Source: CAKSQF01 sp964582375
GTDB lineage: Bacteria; Bacillota; Clostridia; Oscillospirales; CAG-272
Reading direction: 5' to 3'
Assembly (NCBI GenBank): GCA_964582375.1
Contig: CAZORL010000006.1
Span: 1-64,000, forward strand
DNA length: 64,000 nucleotides
This document shows positions 27,435-36,305 of the stretch, piece by piece. The notes below the pieces were generated by a model that did not search any database, was not told the DNA's origin, and was given only the letters and a program-made list of their open reading frames with translations. Each line of letters begins with the position of its first letter. Positions within the stretch are counted from its first letter, which is position 1. A program made the translations under genes and the position numbers.

Positions 27435-27463
27435 TTGAAATGTTTACAAAAAAATGGTATACT
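27435..27463 (+). promoter_or_regulatory. Promoter of the GH43-HAD gene
   Basis: TTGAAA (27435-27440) and TATACT (27458-27463) with 17-bp spacing, 31 bp before the chosen start. Confidence 0.7.
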
Positions 27464-27494
27464 CAAAGTAAAAGAAAAACCAATGGAGGATGTT

Positions 27495-29171
27495 ATGTCG
27501 AATTTTTTTACAAATCCGATAATTGAGAGCGGAGCTGATCCGTTCGTTACAAAATTTGCCGGCAAATATTATTACTGCTATTCGGTCGGTGACGGTGTCA
27601 ATGTCAGCGTTGCCGATAAGCTTTACGAGGTTGCTCCCGCAAAAGACGGCAGAGCGGTCTACCGTGCGCCGAAGGGATGCGAGTATTCCTGCGAATATTG
27701 GGCACCCGAACTGCACAGGATAGACGGCAGATGGTATATTTATGTCGCGGCTGACGACGGTGACAATATAAATCACAGAATGTACGCACTCGGTGCTCTG
27801 ACCGATGACCCTTGCGGCCCTTACGAGATGCTCGGCAAGATCGCAGTTGACCCTCCCTATGATAAATGGGCGATCGATGCGACCGTGCTTACCATTGACC
27901 GACAAAACTATTTTGTTTGGTCGGGCTGGTCGGGAGACTTCGATCTCCAGCAGAATCTCTACATCGCAAAGATGAAGGACGGCAAGACGCTTGAGGGCAA
28001 AAGATCGCTCATTTCTTGCCCCGAGCTTGATTGGGAGATGCGCTCGTGCGGACATGGTGCTCCGACGATCAACGAAGGTCCCGCCGCACTCTATCACGAC
28101 GGAAAGACATTTATAGTTTACAGCGGCTCGGGAAGCTGGTCTGATGACTATTGCCTCGGTCTGCTCGAATTTAAGGGCGGCGATCCGCTCGATCCGCTCT
28201 CTTGGGAAAAGCATACCGAGCCGATCTTGACCGCATCCGAGGGTGCATGGGGACCCGGGCATTGCTCCTTCACGACATCGCCCGACGGCAGTGAGGATTA
28301 TGTCGTATATCACGCAAACCGCGTCAGCGGAACATCTTGGGGCGGCAGATCTGTCCGCATTCAGAAGATCGATTGGGTGGATGGTCTCCCCGTGATCGGC
28401 AGTCCCGCAAAGCCGGGTGTCGAGCTTCCTGTTCCTTCCGAGAACGCTCCCAAGATCGACACGATCATATTTGACCTTGACGGCACGCTCGTTCCGATCG
28501 ATCAGCATGAGTTTACAAGCGAGTATCTCCGATTGCTCGGCGAAAGGATGGCTGTGTTCGGGTTCGAGCCGAAACAAGCGATCGATACGATTTGGAAGGG
28601 CTGTTTCGTCATGACCGATAATGACGGCAGTGTCATAAACAGCGAGGCGTTTTACAGATCAACACGCGATGTGTACGGCGATCGAACCGAGGAATTTTTG
28701 AGGATACTTACCGAGTTTTACGAGACCGATTTTGATAAGGCACGCTCGACCGTTAAGACCGAGCTTATCGAGAACGGTAGCTTTAATGCCGCACCCATTG
28801 TGAGGGTGCTGAAAGAGAAGGGCTATACGCTCGCACTCGCAACAAATCCGGTTTTCCCCTTAAAGGCACTCGAGGTCAGACTTTCGTGGGTCGGATTGAC
28901 GCCTGATGATTTTACACTAATCACAAATTACGAAAACAGCCGATTCTGCAAACCAAATCCGAGGTATTTTGAGGATATAATCCTTGCCCTTGGAAAGAGT
29001 GCGGACAGCTGTCTTATGATCGGCAATAACCTTGCGGAGGATATGTCCGCATCGAAGGTTGGTATCGCTTGCTTGCTCCTCACCGATTTTCTCGAAAATC
29101 GTAAGGGCGACGATGTCGATGCGTTCGAACATTGCAGGCTTGCAGAACTTCCTCAAAAGCTCGGACTTTGA
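27495..29171 (+). CDS. Fusion of intracellular GH43 glycosidase with HAD-family phosphatase
   Basis: From ATG 27495 (TGGAGG 6 nt upstream) a single uninterrupted frame encodes 558 residues with no signal peptide. Residues 1-315 are a GH43 five-blade propeller with ADPFV (D15, base), WAIDATV (D128) and INEGPA (E194, acid), plus CEYWAPELHRIDGRWYIYV. Residues 322-558 are a HAD hydrolase with IFDLDGTL (D327 nucleophile, D329), LATNP, KPNPRYFEDI and MIGNNLAEDM. GH43 enzymes usually remove arabinose or xylose; HAD enzymes dephosphorylate small molecules. The fusion suggests successive steps on one substrate in the cytoplasm. I know of no characterised protein with this build, which I cannot check here. 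Confidence 0.85.
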   Translation: MSNFFTNPIIESGADPFVTKFAGKYYYCYSVGDGVNVSVADKLYEVAPAKDGRAVYRAPKGCEYSCEYWAPELHRIDGRWYIYVAADDGDNINHRMYALGALTDDPCGPYEMLGKIAVDPPYDKWAIDATVLTIDRQNYFVWSGWSGDFDLQQNLYIAKMKDGKTLEGKRSLISCPELDWEMRSCGHGAPTINEGPAALYHDGKTFIVYSGSGSWSDDYCLGLLEFKGGDPLDPLSWEKHTEPILTASEGAWGPGHCSFTTSPDGSEDYVVYHANRVSGTSWGGRSVRIQKIDWVDGLPVIGSPAKPGVELPVPSENAPKIDTIIFDLDGTLVPIDQHEFTSEYLRLLGERMAVFGFEPKQAIDTIWKGCFVMTDNDGSVINSEAFYRSTRDVYGDRTEEFLRILTEFYETDFDKARSTVKTELIENGSFNAAPIVRVLKEKGYTLALATNPVFPLKALEVRLSWVGLTPDDFTLITNYENSRFCKPNPRYFEDIILALGKSADSCLMIGNNLAEDMSASKVGIACLLLTDFLENRKGDDVDAFEHCRLAELPQKLGL

Positions 29172-29186
29172 TCACAGATTACAAAA

Positions 29187-29227
29187 AAAACGATCGATCG
29201 ACATGACCGCCGATCGATCGTTTTTTT
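29187..29227. terminator. Bidirectional terminator between GH43-HAD and DUF11 genes
   Basis: AAAACGATCGATCG and CGATCGATCGTTTT pair around a 10-nt loop, with a run of A before and T after. Confidence 0.9.
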
Positions 29228-29239
29228 GCCGGATTCGGA

Positions 29240-30085
29240 TCAGACTTTTCCGCTGATAGTCAGCACGGATGTGCCGGGTGTCACCGTCCATCTGCCGTCT
29301 GCGCCCTGAGTGTAGGTCGCCGCGGGCACCGTAATACTGCCTGCGACGCTCGCAAATTGTCCCGTCGTCTCGTCGTAGGTGTAATCGGTCGGACTTGCCA
29401 GAGCGTTACCGTTCAGCATCGCCGAAATATCGGTCAGCACGGGATTAAGCAGATCGGAGAGTACGATGCTGTCAGCCGCGGTCGCCTCGACGCTTCCGCT
29501 GTTTTGGATAACAAAGGTATAGGTCAGCCTGCCGTTTTCGGTGACCGATGTCGGACAGACCGATTTGCTGATTCCAAGTTCGGCACGGGCGTTCATGTTG
29601 ATCGTCGCGCTTGCAGTGATCGGTGTAACATTGCCGCTGATCGTCGCGGTGTTGGTGATCGACGCCTCAATCCCAAGCGGCGCATAGTCGGTCAGGCGCG
29701 TCTTGTAAATGATGATCGTGTTCCCCTCGGCAGGGACGCTTATTCCGCTTATGACAAGCTCTCCTGCCGCCGTAACGGTCGGCACCGTCTGTAAAACGCC
29801 GTTTTGGTAGTATCTCACCGATCCGCCGACATATTCGAGCGGATAGAGCGTCTGTGTGTCAAGCGTGTATGCGCCGAGATCGTCGGTGACTACAAGCCCG
29901 TCAAGCGGGATCGTTCCGCTGTTGACAAGCGACACGACATAGCTTACATCATCGTGTGCCCCGTAGGTTTCGCCGAGTGCATTTTTCGATGCGGTCAGCA
30001 CCTCGATCAGCTCACCCGTGACCTTGTTCGATTCGGTCCTGCCTCCGCTGTATGACAACGTGGCGAAATTCGTAAATTGAACCAT
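29240..30085 (-). CDS. DUF11-repeat protein without signal peptide
   Basis: From ATG 30085 (GGAAAGGAA 8 nt upstream) there are 281 residues, starting MVQFTNFATLSYSGGRTESN. Two DUF11-like Ig modules are seen (about 35-150 and 160-281), with SNTATI- and NTATISGN-like motifs and TYTFVIQNSGSVEATAADSIVLSD. DUF11 is normally in large secreted surface proteins, but here no signal peptide, membrane helix or sorting signal exists. Proteins of this size with the same FTNFATLSYxG start occur in clostridia. A role inside the cell or as a mother-cell-assembled spore layer protein is my inference. Confidence 0.7.
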   Translation of the reverse strand: MVQFTNFATLSYSGGRTESNKVTGELIEVLTASKNALGETYGAHDDVSYVVSLVNSGTIPLDGLVVTDDLGAYTLDTQTLYPLEYVGGSVRYYQNGVLQTVPTVTAAGELVISGISVPAEGNTIIIYKTRLTDYAPLGIEASITNTATISGNVTPITASATINMNARAELGISKSVCPTSVTENGRLTYTFVIQNSGSVEATAADSIVLSDLLNPVLTDISAMLNGNALASPTDYTYDETTGQFASVAGSITVPAATYTQGADGRWTVTPGTSVLTISGKV

Positions 30086-30190
30086 TTTATAATTCCTTTC
30101 CGAGCGACAAATGCCGCCCTGCTGTATTATATGCATAAGTTGGCTTGCTTGACAGCTGACAACGATCAATTATATTGCATCCAATCAAAA

Positions 30191-30204
30191 GATTTTATAA
30201 AATC
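30191..30204. promoter_or_regulatory. 14-bp palindrome between DUF11 and flotillin genes
   Basis: GATTTTATAAAATC is a perfect palindrome located 14 bp upstream of the -35 of the flotillin promoter, in the divergent intergenic region. It could be an operator for either gene, but AT-rich palindromes also arise by chance. Confidence 0.3.
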
Positions 30205-30217
30205 TTCAAAAAACCTC

Positions 30218-30246
30218 TTGACAAAATTAAAAAAATGGTGTATAAT
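30218..30246 (+). promoter_or_regulatory. Consensus promoter of the flotillin gene
   Basis: Perfect TTGACA (30218-30223) and TATAAT (30241-30246), 17-bp spacer. This is expected to be strong. Confidence 0.9.
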
Positions 30247-30295
30247 ATAAGCAAGCAGAAGTCAAGGGCTTCGCAGAGAAAGGAAGAATAAAAAA

Positions 30296-31726
30296 ATGAC
30301 AAAAATGTTTTTGATCGCCGCAACAAACACAGGGACGATCGGCACGGTAGCGATAGTTGCCGCGTGTGTTGTCGTACTGCTCTTTTTGCTCGGCTATGTA
30401 AAGGCACCCCCGGATACGGCGTACATAATCTCGGGTCTGCGCAAGAAAAAGCGCATACTGATCGGTCGTGCCGGATGGAGGATACCCTTCTTTGAGAGAA
30501 TAGATAAACTCTCACTTCGCGTTATGCAGGTCGATGTTAAGACATCCGAGGCAGTACCGACAAACGAGTTTATCAACGTCATGGTCGATGGTGTTGCGAA
30601 TATTAAGATCTCGTCCAACCCCGAGCTTCTCGGCAGAGCGTCCGAGGCACTTCTCGGAATGCGTCAGGATGAGCTTGTAAGGCTCGTGACACAGGTGCTT
30701 GAGGGTAACATGCGTGAGATCGTCGGTTCGGTCGGACTTAAGGAGATGGTGCAGGACCGTCAGGGTGTTGCCAAAAAGATCACCGAAAACGTCGTCCCCG
30801 ATATGGAAAAACTCGGTATTGAGGTCGTAAACTTCAATATTCAGAACTTTAAGGATAACGCGGGCACGATCGAGAATATGGGTATCGATAATGTCGAGCA
30901 GATCCGCAAGACCGCTGCTATCGCAAAGGCAAACGCACAGCGCGATATAGCTATCGCCGAGGCAGAGGCAAAGCAGGAGTCGAACGCCGTCAAGGTCGAT
31001 ACCGAAAAAGCGATCGCCGAGCAGGATGCCGCACTTTCCATCCAGCAGTCTGATATGAAACGCCGTGCCGATACCAAACGCGCCGAGGCAGACGCCGCTT
31101 ACGATATCCAAAAGCAGGAGCAGAGAAAGACCATCGAGGTCACATCTGCCGATGCCGATATCGCAAGACGCCAAAAAGAGGCTGAGCTTGCCGAAAAGGA
31201 GATCCTCCTTCAGGAGAAGAAGCTTGATGCCGAGATCCGTAAAAAAGCCGATGCCTTGAAATATGAGGCTGAAAAGAAGGCGGAGGCAGATCTTGTCCGC
31301 CGTCAGAAGGACGCCGAGGCGGCACGCTACGAGGCAGAGCAGAAGGCACTTGCTCTGAAGGCAGAGGCAGAGGCTCAAAAATATGCCATGGAGCAGGAGG
31401 CGGAGGGTATCCGTGCCAAGGGTCTTGCCGAGGCAGAGGCGATCGAGAAAAAGGCACTCGCACAGAAAAAGATGGGCGAGGCGTCGGTTCTCGAAATGGT
31501 GCTTGACGTCCTTCCCGAAATGGCGCACAATATCGCCGAGCCTCTTGCCAATGTTGACAGCATTACGATGTACGGCAGCGATAACACCACAAAGCTGATG
31601 AAAGAGGTCACAAATTCCTCCGATCAGATCTTCAACGCAGTAAAGAGCGCAACAGGTCTCGATATCGCCGAGCTTATTTCGGCATATATGAAAAAGGGAA
31701 ATACCCCCGAGGACAGCGCAGAATAA
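30296..31726 (+). CDS. floT: Flotillin-like SPFH protein
   Basis: A 476-residue membrane scaffold protein. One N-terminal hydrophobic segment (about 16-36) precedes an SPFH/band-7 domain (about 38-200, VQDRQGVAKKITENV) and a long Glu/Ala/Lys-rich coiled coil (about 205-400, many AEAEA and KKA repeats). The C-terminus ends in an oligomerisation region (SVLEMVLDVLPEMAHNIAEPL). FloT organises functional membrane microdomains. The usual partner gene, an NfeD-like protein (YuaF), is absent next to it. It stands alone with a strong promoter and a terminator. Confidence 0.9.
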   Translation: MTKMFLIAATNTGTIGTVAIVAACVVVLLFLLGYVKAPPDTAYIISGLRKKKRILIGRAGWRIPFFERIDKLSLRVMQVDVKTSEAVPTNEFINVMVDGVANIKISSNPELLGRASEALLGMRQDELVRLVTQVLEGNMREIVGSVGLKEMVQDRQGVAKKITENVVPDMEKLGIEVVNFNIQNFKDNAGTIENMGIDNVEQIRKTAAIAKANAQRDIAIAEAEAKQESNAVKVDTEKAIAEQDAALSIQQSDMKRRADTKRAEADAAYDIQKQEQRKTIEVTSADADIARRQKEAELAEKEILLQEKKLDAEIRKKADALKYEAEKKAEADLVRRQKDAEAARYEAEQKALALKAEAEAQKYAMEQEAEGIRAKGLAEAEAIEKKALAQKKMGEASVLEMVLDVLPEMAHNIAEPLANVDSITMYGSDNTTKLMKEVTNSSDQIFNAVKSATGLDIAELISAYMKKGNTPEDSAE

Positions 31727-31731
31727 AAAAC

Positions 31732-31775
31732 ATGGCTGTCTCAAATGCTTTTACACATTTGAGACAGCCATTCTT
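31732..31775. terminator. Terminator between flotillin and antiporter genes
   Basis: ATGGCTGTCTCAAATG and CATTTGAGACAGCCAT form a perfect 16-bp stem around an 8-nt loop between converging genes. The T run on the plus side is short (TTCTTAT). Confidence 0.7.
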
Positions 31776-31808
31776 ATAGGTAAATAGTAAGAGGCTTGAA
31801 ACTTTTTA

Positions 31809-33104
31809 TCAGCCCTGTCTTGACTGATTTATGACCTTTGCCGATTTTCTTTCTTCGGGGACGATCTCGCCCGCTTTCATTAGTGCCATCTTTGTGAGCA
31901 TCGGTCCGATCAGCTCGTAAACGAGTACCGCAAAAAGGACTATGTTGCGGATAAGCGCACCTTCCGTGTTCCCGAGTTCCATCGCGGTGACCGTCATTCC
32001 GAGTGCGACACCCGCTTGCGGAAGAAGGGTTATGCCGAGATATTTGACTATCGTGGGATCGCATCCGGTAGCCTTTGAGCTTATTGCCGCACCGACTATC
32101 TTGCCGGCCGAGCGGAAAAGGATGAACATTACGCCGATTCCGACAATGGCAAGCGATGAAAAGACGGACAGCTCAAGCTCCGCACCGCTGATAACAAAGA
32201 AGAGTGCAAACAGTGGTGTTGTCCAACGATCGACACGCTCCATAAGCTCCTCGGACGATTCGCAGACATTGCAGAATATCGTGCCGAGCATCATGCAGGT
32301 GAGCAGAGAGGATGTGCCGATCGTTACCGGACCGATATCCACCTTGATCATGCAGAGTGCGACGGTAAGAATGACATATGTGACAGATACCGACAGACGC
32401 TTTGAACGCGAATGGAAGAATTTTTCGGTCTCGGAGAAGATAAGCCCCATCACCGTGCCGAGTAGGAGCGATACGACGATCTCGATAAGCGGATTTACGA
32501 CGATCGAAATAACATCGGTGTGTCCGCTGACCATTGCCTTTGAAATGCCGAACGATACGGCAAATACCACAAGTCCGACAGCATCGTCGAGAGCGACTAT
32601 CGGGAGAAGAAGCTCGGTGAGCGGCCCCTTTGCCTTGTACTGACGAACGACCATGAGAGTCGCCGCGGGAGCGGTGGCGGTCGCTATCGCGCCAAGTGTG
32701 ATGACCGCACTCATCGGCAGGACATCCTCGCCGAGTATCAGTGAGAGAACGCCGAGTGCAAGGTCAACAAAAATCGTGGCAACAAGTGCCTGAACTATGC
32801 CGATGATCGTTGCTTGCTTGCCCGTCTTTTTCAGAGACGAAAGCCTGAACTCGTTGCCGATCGAGAAGGCGATGAAGCCGAGTGCGACATTCGAGATCAC
32901 CTCAAAATGACCGACATAGTCCATTGACGTGAATCCGAGTCCTTCGATCCCGAGCATGATGCCGAGGCGTCCGAGACAGTACGGACCGATGAGAATGCCT
33001 GCAACAAGATAGCCGGTTACGGCGGGAAGTCCGAACGGCTTGATGACACGCGTCATCATCAGACCGACGAAGAGCGCGATCGATATGCTTAACAATATAT
33101 CCAT
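31809..33104 (-). CDS. CPA2-type cation:proton antiporter (Kef/NapA-like)
   Basis: From ATG 33104 the product has 431 residues and about 12 membrane helices, with the Na+/H+ exchanger fold. LPAVTGYLVAGILIGPYCLG at the start and LLPIVALDDAVGLVVFA (the conserved Asp pair, DD) mark CPA2 antiporters. No cytosolic TrkA-N or UspA domain is attached. It exchanges Na+ or K+ for protons and could work with the sodium-pumping decarboxylase in the same genome. The ribosome site is poorly placed (GAAAGG about 15 nt away), so an in-frame GTG a few codons upstream is possible. Confidence 0.8.
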   Translation of the reverse strand: MDILLSISIALFVGLMMTRVIKPFGLPAVTGYLVAGILIGPYCLGRLGIMLGIEGLGFTSMDYVGHFEVISNVALGFIAFSIGNEFRLSSLKKTGKQATIIGIVQALVATIFVDLALGVLSLILGEDVLPMSAVITLGAIATATAPAATLMVVRQYKAKGPLTELLLPIVALDDAVGLVVFAVSFGISKAMVSGHTDVISIVVNPLIEIVVSLLLGTVMGLIFSETEKFFHSRSKRLSVSVTYVILTVALCMIKVDIGPVTIGTSSLLTCMMLGTIFCNVCESSEELMERVDRWTTPLFALFFVISGAELELSVFSSLAIVGIGVMFILFRSAGKIVGAAISSKATGCDPTIVKYLGITLLPQAGVALGMTVTAMELGNTEGALIRNIVLFAVLVYELIGPMLTKMALMKAGEIVPEERKSAKVINQSRQG

Positions 33105-33321
33105 TGTGAATATCACTGACCTTTCAAATAAATGCTGGTGTGCGTAAGTTATCCGCACACCTGCATATCATAGCACTTTTATTTGCTTTTGTCAAGGCTT
33201 TTGTGAGTAAAAATTCACAATTTCGGCATTTTTGATCAAACAGTCGATCTTTTTCGCTCTGAAGAGGTGTTTGATGTAGTTCCTTTGCCGTATGGCAGAG
33301 CATTATCAGATCTTAACGATC

Positions 33322-34047
33322 TCACATCTTCGGATCAAAAGAAGGCATGAGCTCGAGCTTGAATTTGTTCATGGCGTGCAGACGGTCGATACGCTCTTTC
33401 TTTGCCGCATCGTCCATGACACCCTCGCGGATGTATCTGTCAAGCTCCGCATAGGTAAAGCCGAGATTTTCCTCGTCTGTCTTTCCGCAAAGACCATCGA
33501 TCGGTACTTTGTCAACAAGCACATCGGGCAGACCGAGTACTCTGCCTATCTCCTTGACCTCTTTTACCGTTAGATGAGACAACGGACTGAAATCGCCTGC
33601 CGCATCGCCGTATCTGGTCGAATAGCCGACATAGTCCTCGCTTAAATTGCAGGTGTTTGCCACACGACCGTTGCAGCTTTGTGATATCGCATAGACCGCT
33701 GCCATGCGGACACGCGGCGGCATGTTCGTTTTGCTCTGAGTTGTCAGCTCAATGGGCATCGCGGCTTGCAGAGCATCTATCGTGTCCTTTATGTTTACAA
33801 CGTAATGCTTTATACCGAGATGGTTTACAAGCATGTACGCCATGTCGATGTCCGCCTGCTCGCCGCAGGGCATCAGAACTCCGATGACTCGCTCCTTGCC
33901 GAGAGCCTCAACACAGAGAGCCGCCACGACCGAGCTGTCTTTGCCGCCCGATATGCCGAGCACAGCGTTGCATCCGCGTCCGTTTTCATCGAAGAATTTT
34001 CTTATCCACTTAACGCATTCGTTTTTGATCTTTAAGGCGTCAAACAT
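33322..34047 (-). CDS. nadE: NH3-dependent NAD+ synthetase
   Basis: The 241-residue protein is the short, ammonia-using form without a glutaminase domain. GISGGKDSSVVAAL is the PP-loop that binds ATP. CNLSEDYVGYSTRYGDAAGDFSPLSHLTVKEV and KVPIDGLCGKTDEENLG bind deamido-NAD and Mg2+. It catalyses the last step of NAD+ synthesis. Its promoter is overlaid by a large inverted repeat. Confidence 0.95.
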   Translation of the reverse strand: MFDALKIKNECVKWIRKFFDENGRGCNAVLGISGGKDSSVVAALCVEALGKERVIGVLMPCGEQADIDMAYMLVNHLGIKHYVVNIKDTIDALQAAMPIELTTQSKTNMPPRVRMAAVYAISQSCNGRVANTCNLSEDYVGYSTRYGDAAGDFSPLSHLTVKEVKEIGRVLGLPDVLVDKVPIDGLCGKTDEENLGFTYAELDRYIREGVMDDAAKKERIDRLHAMNKFKLELMPSFDPKM

Positions 34048-34079
34048 AGTAACACCGTCCTTTGTGATTTTATAAGCCT

Positions 34080-34122
34080 ATTATAACACATTCACCGCGC
34101 AATTTCAATAGTGCGCGGTGAA
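34080..34122 (-). promoter_or_regulatory. nadE promoter embedded in an 11-bp inverted repeat
   Basis: On the minus strand TTGAAA (34108-34103) and TATAAT (34085-34080) have 17-bp spacing. The -35 element lies between the arms TTCACCGCGCA (34091-34101) and TGCGCGGTGAA (34112-34122). The arms could form an operator or an RNA hairpin; a T run lies only on the plus-strand side, where no gene needs a terminator. Confidence 0.6.
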
Positions 34123-34134
34123 TTTTTTTAGAAA

Positions 34135-34995
34135 TCAAAAGATCAAAACAAGCGTCGCGGCAAATGATATTCCGACGGCGATCAGCGAACGAGGCGTCGG
34201 CTTTTCTTTCGAGAAGAGCGATATTATCGCCGAAACGACGATAGTTCCGCCCGTGACCAGTGGATATTGCACCGATGTTTCAATATGCCCCAGAGCGATC
34301 AGCAAGAACAGATTGCCGAGTCCGCTTATCAGACCGTACGCCGCCGCCCCCGAGATCGAGGGAAGCGGACGCTTGAGAGATGGCTTTTGACCTCGCACAA
34401 CGAATATGATGCAAAGCATGATACCGCTGAGCAGAGCTGCTGATGCCGATGAGAGTATCATGTATCCTTCGCTCGAGACATGCTCCGCGCCACTTTGATG
34501 TATTTTCGAGATGATGCCCGACATGCCGTTGAAGATGAATACTGCGGCATAATACTTTATTGCCGATCTGTCACTCTTTCCTCTCGGCGATCCGATAAAG
34601 AGCGCGAGAGCTATAAGAATACAACAGATGAGCTTTACAGGGGTGAATTTCTCGTTCCAAAATACGATTCCTCCGATGAAGGGAAGTACCATTCCTCCGA
34701 GCATCGCAAAGATCGAAAAGGTCGAGAGATCCGCCTTCCCGAGCGCATTTACCGCACTGTAGGAGTAGAGCAGATTGTTTATCGCGCAAATAAATGCGAC
34801 GGCAAGGGAAAAGAGCGAAAATTCAAAGTGAAATTTGTTCAGGCAGAACATTACGACAGCACATGCGACCGAATTCAGAAATGTGAACATCATCGCGGCA
34901 GACAGACCGCTTCCTTCACCTTTTTGATATAACTTGTTGAAGAAAAACTGCAGACCGAAGAGCACTGTCGCTGCCATAATAAGAGCGTAATACAA
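34135..34995 (-). CDS. EamA/DMT-family transporter
   Basis: The 286 residues form ten membrane helices in two EamA-like halves (about 1-130 and 140-286). GLQFFFNKLYQ opens it, and the second half has GMSGIISKIHQ and ISGLGNLFLLIALGHIETS. Such drug/metabolite transporters export amino acids, nucleosides or other small molecules. The start appears to be TTG (34995), with AAAAGG 8 nt upstream; no ATG is close. It is downstream of the Gfo/Idh/MocA pair on the same strand (39-nt gap) and may be co-transcribed. Confidence 0.75.
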   Translation of the reverse strand: MYYALIMAATVLFGLQFFFNKLYQKGEGSGLSAAMMFTFLNSVACAVVMFCLNKFHFEFSLFSLAVAFICAINNLLYSYSAVNALGKADLSTFSIFAMLGGMVLPFIGGIVFWNEKFTPVKLICCILIALALFIGSPRGKSDRSAIKYYAAVFIFNGMSGIISKIHQSGAEHVSSEGYMILSSASAALLSGIMLCIIFVVRGQKPSLKRPLPSISGAAAYGLISGLGNLFLLIALGHIETSVQYPLVTGGTIVVSAIISLFSKEKPTPRSLIAVGISFAATLVLIF

Positions 34996-35034
34996 TTGTT
35001 TGACCTTTTCCTGAAGATAAGACCGAGAACAGTC

Positions 35035-36276
35035 TTATCTTCCGAAATCCTTTCTCATTCGTTCGTATACCGCCTCGGGGATGTCGGGATTGCCGAACTT
35101 GTTGCAGGGCAGGAGCTGATCACCTGCCACCTTCGGGTCGGTACAACGGCGATCGTTTCTGTATTTGTCTCTGTTTTCCTTGAGACGCAGATCGGGTATC
35201 TCCTTTTCGACACCGCCGTCGAGTATTGAAAAATAGGCAAAAAGCCCGGGCAGGTACATGTCCATTGCCTCGTAAATGTCGATTATATCGGCGTCGGGAT
35301 TGTCACGAATATGCTCGATAGCATTGTACATGGCGTAAAAATCACTGCCTCCGTGACCAGCACTGCCTGCCTGCTCGCTAAGTTCATCCTTCGGGAAATA
35401 GTCGCGACGCTCGCTGTTTTCGGGTGAAAAATCGGCAATGCGCTTGTCAAGATCGGTGTAAATGTGATCGACACCGCCGCCTCCCGTGATCTCTCTGGCA
35501 CTCTCGGCGTGTCCCTTTGTGCCGTAGACCGAGTACCAACAGCTGTTCTTGGCAAGCTGTCTGTGCGTGCTTCTCATGATCGCGCCGTTCTCCATTGTCA
35601 GCATCTCGATGCCGAGCGAGCCTGACATGCAACCCTCGCGTGCCGAACGTTCGTTGAAGGGAAGTTCAAGCCCGTTGACCTTTATCGGACGCATGCCCGT
35701 GATATGTACCAGCGGTCCTATCGAGTGCGTGCAGTAAAATGTCGAGAACATGTGATTGCGCCAGTGATCACGCTCACCGTAGGTGATAGACGGCCAGATC
35801 GACTCGCAGTTGTGGATGTAATCCGCCTCGGCGTATTCAAGCTCGCCGAGTGCACCCGAGCGAAAGAGCTTCTTCATTTCGCGCGGTGCGCTCATGTAAC
35901 AGTAGTTTTCAAGATAGCAATATTTCAGCCCGGTGCGCTCGACCGTCTCAATAAGCTCGACCGCCTCCGCAAGGCAGTGCGCGGGGAGTACCTCCGAGAA
36001 AACATGCTTACCCGCGTTCAGTGCTTTGATTGCGAACGGTGCATGCTCGGTGGCGTAGTTGGCAAGAATTACGACATCCATGTCGTGACCCAAAAACTCG
36101 TCGAAGGACGTGTAATAAGCTATTGAGTCACCGTAGGTCTTTTTCATATCCTCAAGTCCCGGCTCCCACATGTCACAGATGGCGACAAGTTCTGCGTGAT
36201 CGTGGTGAGCGCAGTAATCTATCATGACATTTCCTCGGCCTATGCCGATTACGCCGACTTTAACTTTGTTTTGCAT
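35035..36276 (-). CDS. Gfo/Idh/MocA-family protein, copy 2 (possibly GH109-like)
   Basis: A 413-residue NAD(P)-binding protein. The Rossmann start VKVGVIGIGRGNVMI is followed by ILANYATEHAPFAIKALNAGKH and SEVLPAHCLAEAVELIETVE. In the C-terminal domain YCYLENYCYM and ERDHWRNHMFSTFYCTHSIGPLVHITG are conserved. The YxTHSIGPL pattern resembles that of GH109 NAD-dependent glycosidases. Simple dehydrogenase activity on a sugar is equally possible. It lies 29 nt after a close paralog (clearly more than half identical) and before an EamA transporter. Confidence 0.75.
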   Translation of the reverse strand: MQNKVKVGVIGIGRGNVMIDYCAHHDHAELVAICDMWEPGLEDMKKTYGDSIAYYTSFDEFLGHDMDVVILANYATEHAPFAIKALNAGKHVFSEVLPAHCLAEAVELIETVERTGLKYCYLENYCYMSAPREMKKLFRSGALGELEYAEADYIHNCESIWPSITYGERDHWRNHMFSTFYCTHSIGPLVHITGMRPIKVNGLELPFNERSAREGCMSGSLGIEMLTMENGAIMRSTHRQLAKNSCWYSVYGTKGHAESAREITGGGGVDHIYTDLDKRIADFSPENSERRDYFPKDELSEQAGSAGHGGSDFYAMYNAIEHIRDNPDADIIDIYEAMDMYLPGLFAYFSILDGGVEKEIPDLRLKENRDKYRNDRRCTDPKVAGDQLLPCNKFGNPDIPEAVYERMRKDFGR

Positions 36277-36305
36277 AAATAATCTTCCTTTCTTGTTTAA
36301 CGAAC

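Noticed and set aside
34091..34128. Terminator for the EamA gene
   Set aside because: On the minus strand the A-rich side precedes the hairpin and no T run follows, so it does not fit a terminator for that gene.
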